A stretch of 64,000 nucleotides of DNA, taken from positions 124,001 through 188,000 of the forward strand of contig JAIDHX010000035.1 in the NCBI GenBank assembly GCA_029053015.1, given 5' to 3'. This document shows, one piece after another, positions 61,940 through 64,000 of this stretch. The notes beneath the pieces were generated by a model. That model did not search any database. It was not told the origin of the DNA and worked only from the letters and a program-made list of their open reading frames with translations. Each line of letters opens with the position of its first letter. Position 1 is the first letter of the stretch. A program made the position numbers and the translations under genes. The DNA comes from Lachnospiraceae bacterium (lineage in GTDB: Bacteria; Bacillota; Clostridia; Lachnospirales; Lachnospiraceae).

Positions 61940-63025
61940 TTACACTTCCTCCTTCAGCAGAGTGGCAGGCGTTGTCCGCTTTGCAGTTTGAATATAGATG
62001 ATGCCCGAGACGGCTGCTACAATGACAATAAGAGCCGCTGCTATACAGGCAAGCATCCACGCAGAGGGGTAGCCATATACTATCCGTGAGCGGCGTATTA
62101 CAATGGGAAAGAATAACAAGTCCAGCAGCAGCGCGCATAATATCAAAATACCGTTTTCCAACAAAAGATCAATATAAATTTTTGTTCCGGTTGCGCCCAT
62201 GCTTATTCGCAGTCCAATCAGATAACGTTCCTCAAAAACCTTGCCCGTTAAAATAAACAGAATGCTGAAAAGTGCGGCAAAAATAACGATACTGCTTAAT
62301 TTGAGAGATTCGCTGATACGCGACTGGATCGATGCAATATAAGGCGCATTAATTTCGTCACCCACCCCAAAATTCACTATACTGTCCGCAAAATCAAGAT
62401 TGGTAGAACTGAACCGGTTTGCAGCTTCACTGCTGCTCATCTGAAAGGAAAAGCAAAATTGCATATTGCTTCCTGCAGCAAGCTCTTCCATGCAGCGGTA
62501 TGGAACGGCAACGGTACCGTAAAGCTTTGGCATACGAATCAGTCCCACGATTTCATAATCAACGCCTAAGAGAGAAAAAGAGTCTCCGACGGCTGTACCA
62601 GAGTCAAACCCTGCCAGGCAGACATGTGCACCATTTTTGTACTCATCTGCGGTGATAAGTCTGCCGGATTCTAACCGGTATCCTTCCAAATCCAGATAGC
62701 TTTGTGTAATTCCTGAGACGCCGCACAGGGAGATACCTTTCTCTGAAACATGTAGGATACTGCTTCGATAGGCAAAATAACCGTAGTTTGTAATTTCGTC
62801 CGTTACCAGCCATTCATCCAATTGCTCAGGTGTCTGATAAACACTCATGCAGTTCGTGACGATACGGTTTTGGGGGTCATTGTAGCTGCACAGTGCCACA
62901 TTGTCCAACATAAAGCTGATGGAAGATAAAATAGCAAGCGGGAACATTAAGCCGATTGCGATAGTCACAACGACGACGGTATTCAGAAGTCGATGATGAT
63001 ATAGTGAACACAAAATATGCTTCAT
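61940..63025 (-). CDS. ABC transporter permease, FtsX/MacB-like
   Basis: N-terminal VVVVTIAIGLMFPLAILSSI, extracytoplasmic domain, C-terminal triple TM; same operon. Confidence 0.8.
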   Translation of the reverse strand: MKHILCSLYHHRLLNTVVVVTIAIGLMFPLAILSSISFMLDNVALCSYNDPQNRIVTNCMSVYQTPEQLDEWLVTDEITNYGYFAYRSSILHVSEKGISLCGVSGITQSYLDLEGYRLESGRLITADEYKNGAHVCLAGFDSGTAVGDSFSLLGVDYEIVGLIRMPKLYGTVAVPYRCMEELAAGSNMQFCFSFQMSSSEAANRFSSTNLDFADSIVNFGVGDEINAPYIASIQSRISESLKLSSIVIFAALFSILFILTGKVFEERYLIGLRISMGATGTKIYIDLLLENGILILCALLLDLLFFPIVIRRSRIVYGYPSAWMLACIAAALIVIVAAVSGIIYIQTAKRTTPATLLKEEV

Positions 63026-63070
63026 GCCTGTAACCTTTCTTTCCTGATATTTGCCATTACGCTTTCCTTG

Positions 63071-64000
63071 TTATCGCTTTTCAAAATAGTAGATGGTTTT
63101 CCATAAAGAATCGACAGCATATATATGGTCATCATCCACTACATCAAGGTAGAAGGGAAAGGTTGCGGGTTCTACGGTGACTTTAGACCAGTCCCGTTCC
63201 GGTGATGTCTCAAAAACATGGACAGCGGAATCTAATTGGCCATCCATGGTAATGCGGTCTATCTGGCGCTCATAGCCGTGCAGGGAAATGGCATAAATCA
63301 TGTCGTCCACGATGCAGAAATCGGAAGGGGTATACTCATAAGGCAGCTCTGCAAGCTGTTCCAGCCCTGCCGGTGTGCATTTCAGGAAAAAATTTGCGCC
63401 CATGCTCATGAACTTAGAGCTGGGAGATTGAATTAGATAATGTACAAAGGTATTCATGGCATAAATTTCACCCTGATATTCTGCCAGACAGCCGCTAATG
63501 GACGGATTCACTGCCATGAGGCGTTCATCCGAAATATAATAAACAGCACATAAGTTTGAGTTTGTCCATACACTCAGATAAATGGTTCCATCTTTATCGA
63601 CAGCCATATCATGAAAATAATCATTTAGATCAAATGTAATCGGTTTGTAGGATTCTTCCCGCTGATAGCTCATTTCCATGTCAAATATCTGTACGCGGTG
63701 ATTTCCCTGGTCAAGTACATAAAACAGTCCGTCATGGCAGGTAATAGCAGTCGGATTTGAGAAATTGCCTTCTTCCGTACCTTGTTCGCCATAAGAAGCA
63801 ACGGGGTTTCCTTCCATGTCCAGCTTTACAATGCAGGAATTGTCAAAATCACAGACATATGCATAATCATCCACCACACAAATGCCATAGGGTCTGCTGA
63901 TACCTGTCTGTTCTTCTGTCCACTGATGGACAATGTAGTCGTCCGGATGGCTTTCAAACAAAGGTGCTGTTTCTGCGCACTGCGCCTTATATTCTTCTTC
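63071..64000 (-). CDS. NHL-repeat/6-bladed beta-propeller protein (partial; frame stays open to the right edge)
   Basis: GNFSNPTAITCHDGLFYVLDQGNHRVQIFDMEM and GISRPYGICVVDDYAYVCDFDNSCIVKLDMEGN blades; the track's TTG start is internal to a longer open frame (...EEEYKAQCAETAPLFESHP...). Confidence 0.75.
   Translation of the reverse strand, partial: EEEYKAQCAETAPLFESHPDDYIVHQWTEEQTGISRPYGICVVDDYAYVCDFDNSCIVKLDMEGNPVASYGEQGTEEGNFSNPTAITCHDGLFYVLDQGNHRVQIFDMEMSYQREESYKPITFDLNDYFHDMAVDKDGTIYLSVWTNSNLCAVYYISDERLMAVNPSISGCLAEYQGEIYAMNTFVHYLIQSPSSKFMSMGANFFLKCTPAGLEQLAELPYEYTPSDFCIVDDMIYAISLHGYERQIDRITMDGQLDSAVHVFETSPERDWSKVTVEPATFPFYLDVVDDDHIYAVDSLWKTIYYFEKR

Overview
The window covers the replication origin of a spore-forming Firmicute, most likely Lachnospiraceae/Clostridia (inferred from gene content). 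The left arm runs on the minus strand: rpmH-rnpA-yidD-yidC-jag-mnmE-mnmG-rsmG, ending in a sensor kinase cut by the window edge. The right arm runs on the plus strand: oriC-dnaA-dnaN-yaaA-recF-gyrB-gyrA. This is followed by housekeeping and sporulation genes (cca, a cotS-like gene, mazG, hup, yabP, yabQ, divIC, spoIIE, tilS, hpt, ftsH). From about 38 kb the content is accessory. The main finding is an apparent invertible promoter at 41245-41426, immediately downstream of a tyrosine recombinase (40360-41181). Two 19-bp near-identical inverted sites flank a segment holding a plus-strand rho-independent terminator and an outward-facing TTGACA -35. In the orientation given, the segment should be OFF for the downstream genes. 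After inversion in silico it builds TTGACA-N17-TATTAT directly upstream of a collinear 11-gene cluster (41511-51261). That cluster encodes an amidase-GH24 lysozyme fusion, two DUF2589-like proteins, small unknown proteins, a STAS protein, a DUF3574-like protein, an EamA transporter, an ECF-S-like membrane protein, an RsbU-RsbW-like fusion and an amidoligase-like protein. I know of no described system with this composition, so it is the best candidate for something new. Other notable features are a family of palindromic MITE-like repeats sharing ATTGCGAA termini (three copies), a spoIIE gene lacking the membrane domain but with a 21-bp-spacer promoter of the Spo0A-activated type, and a FliD-like protein with an internal duplication. 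All calls come from reading the sequence; no database searches were run.
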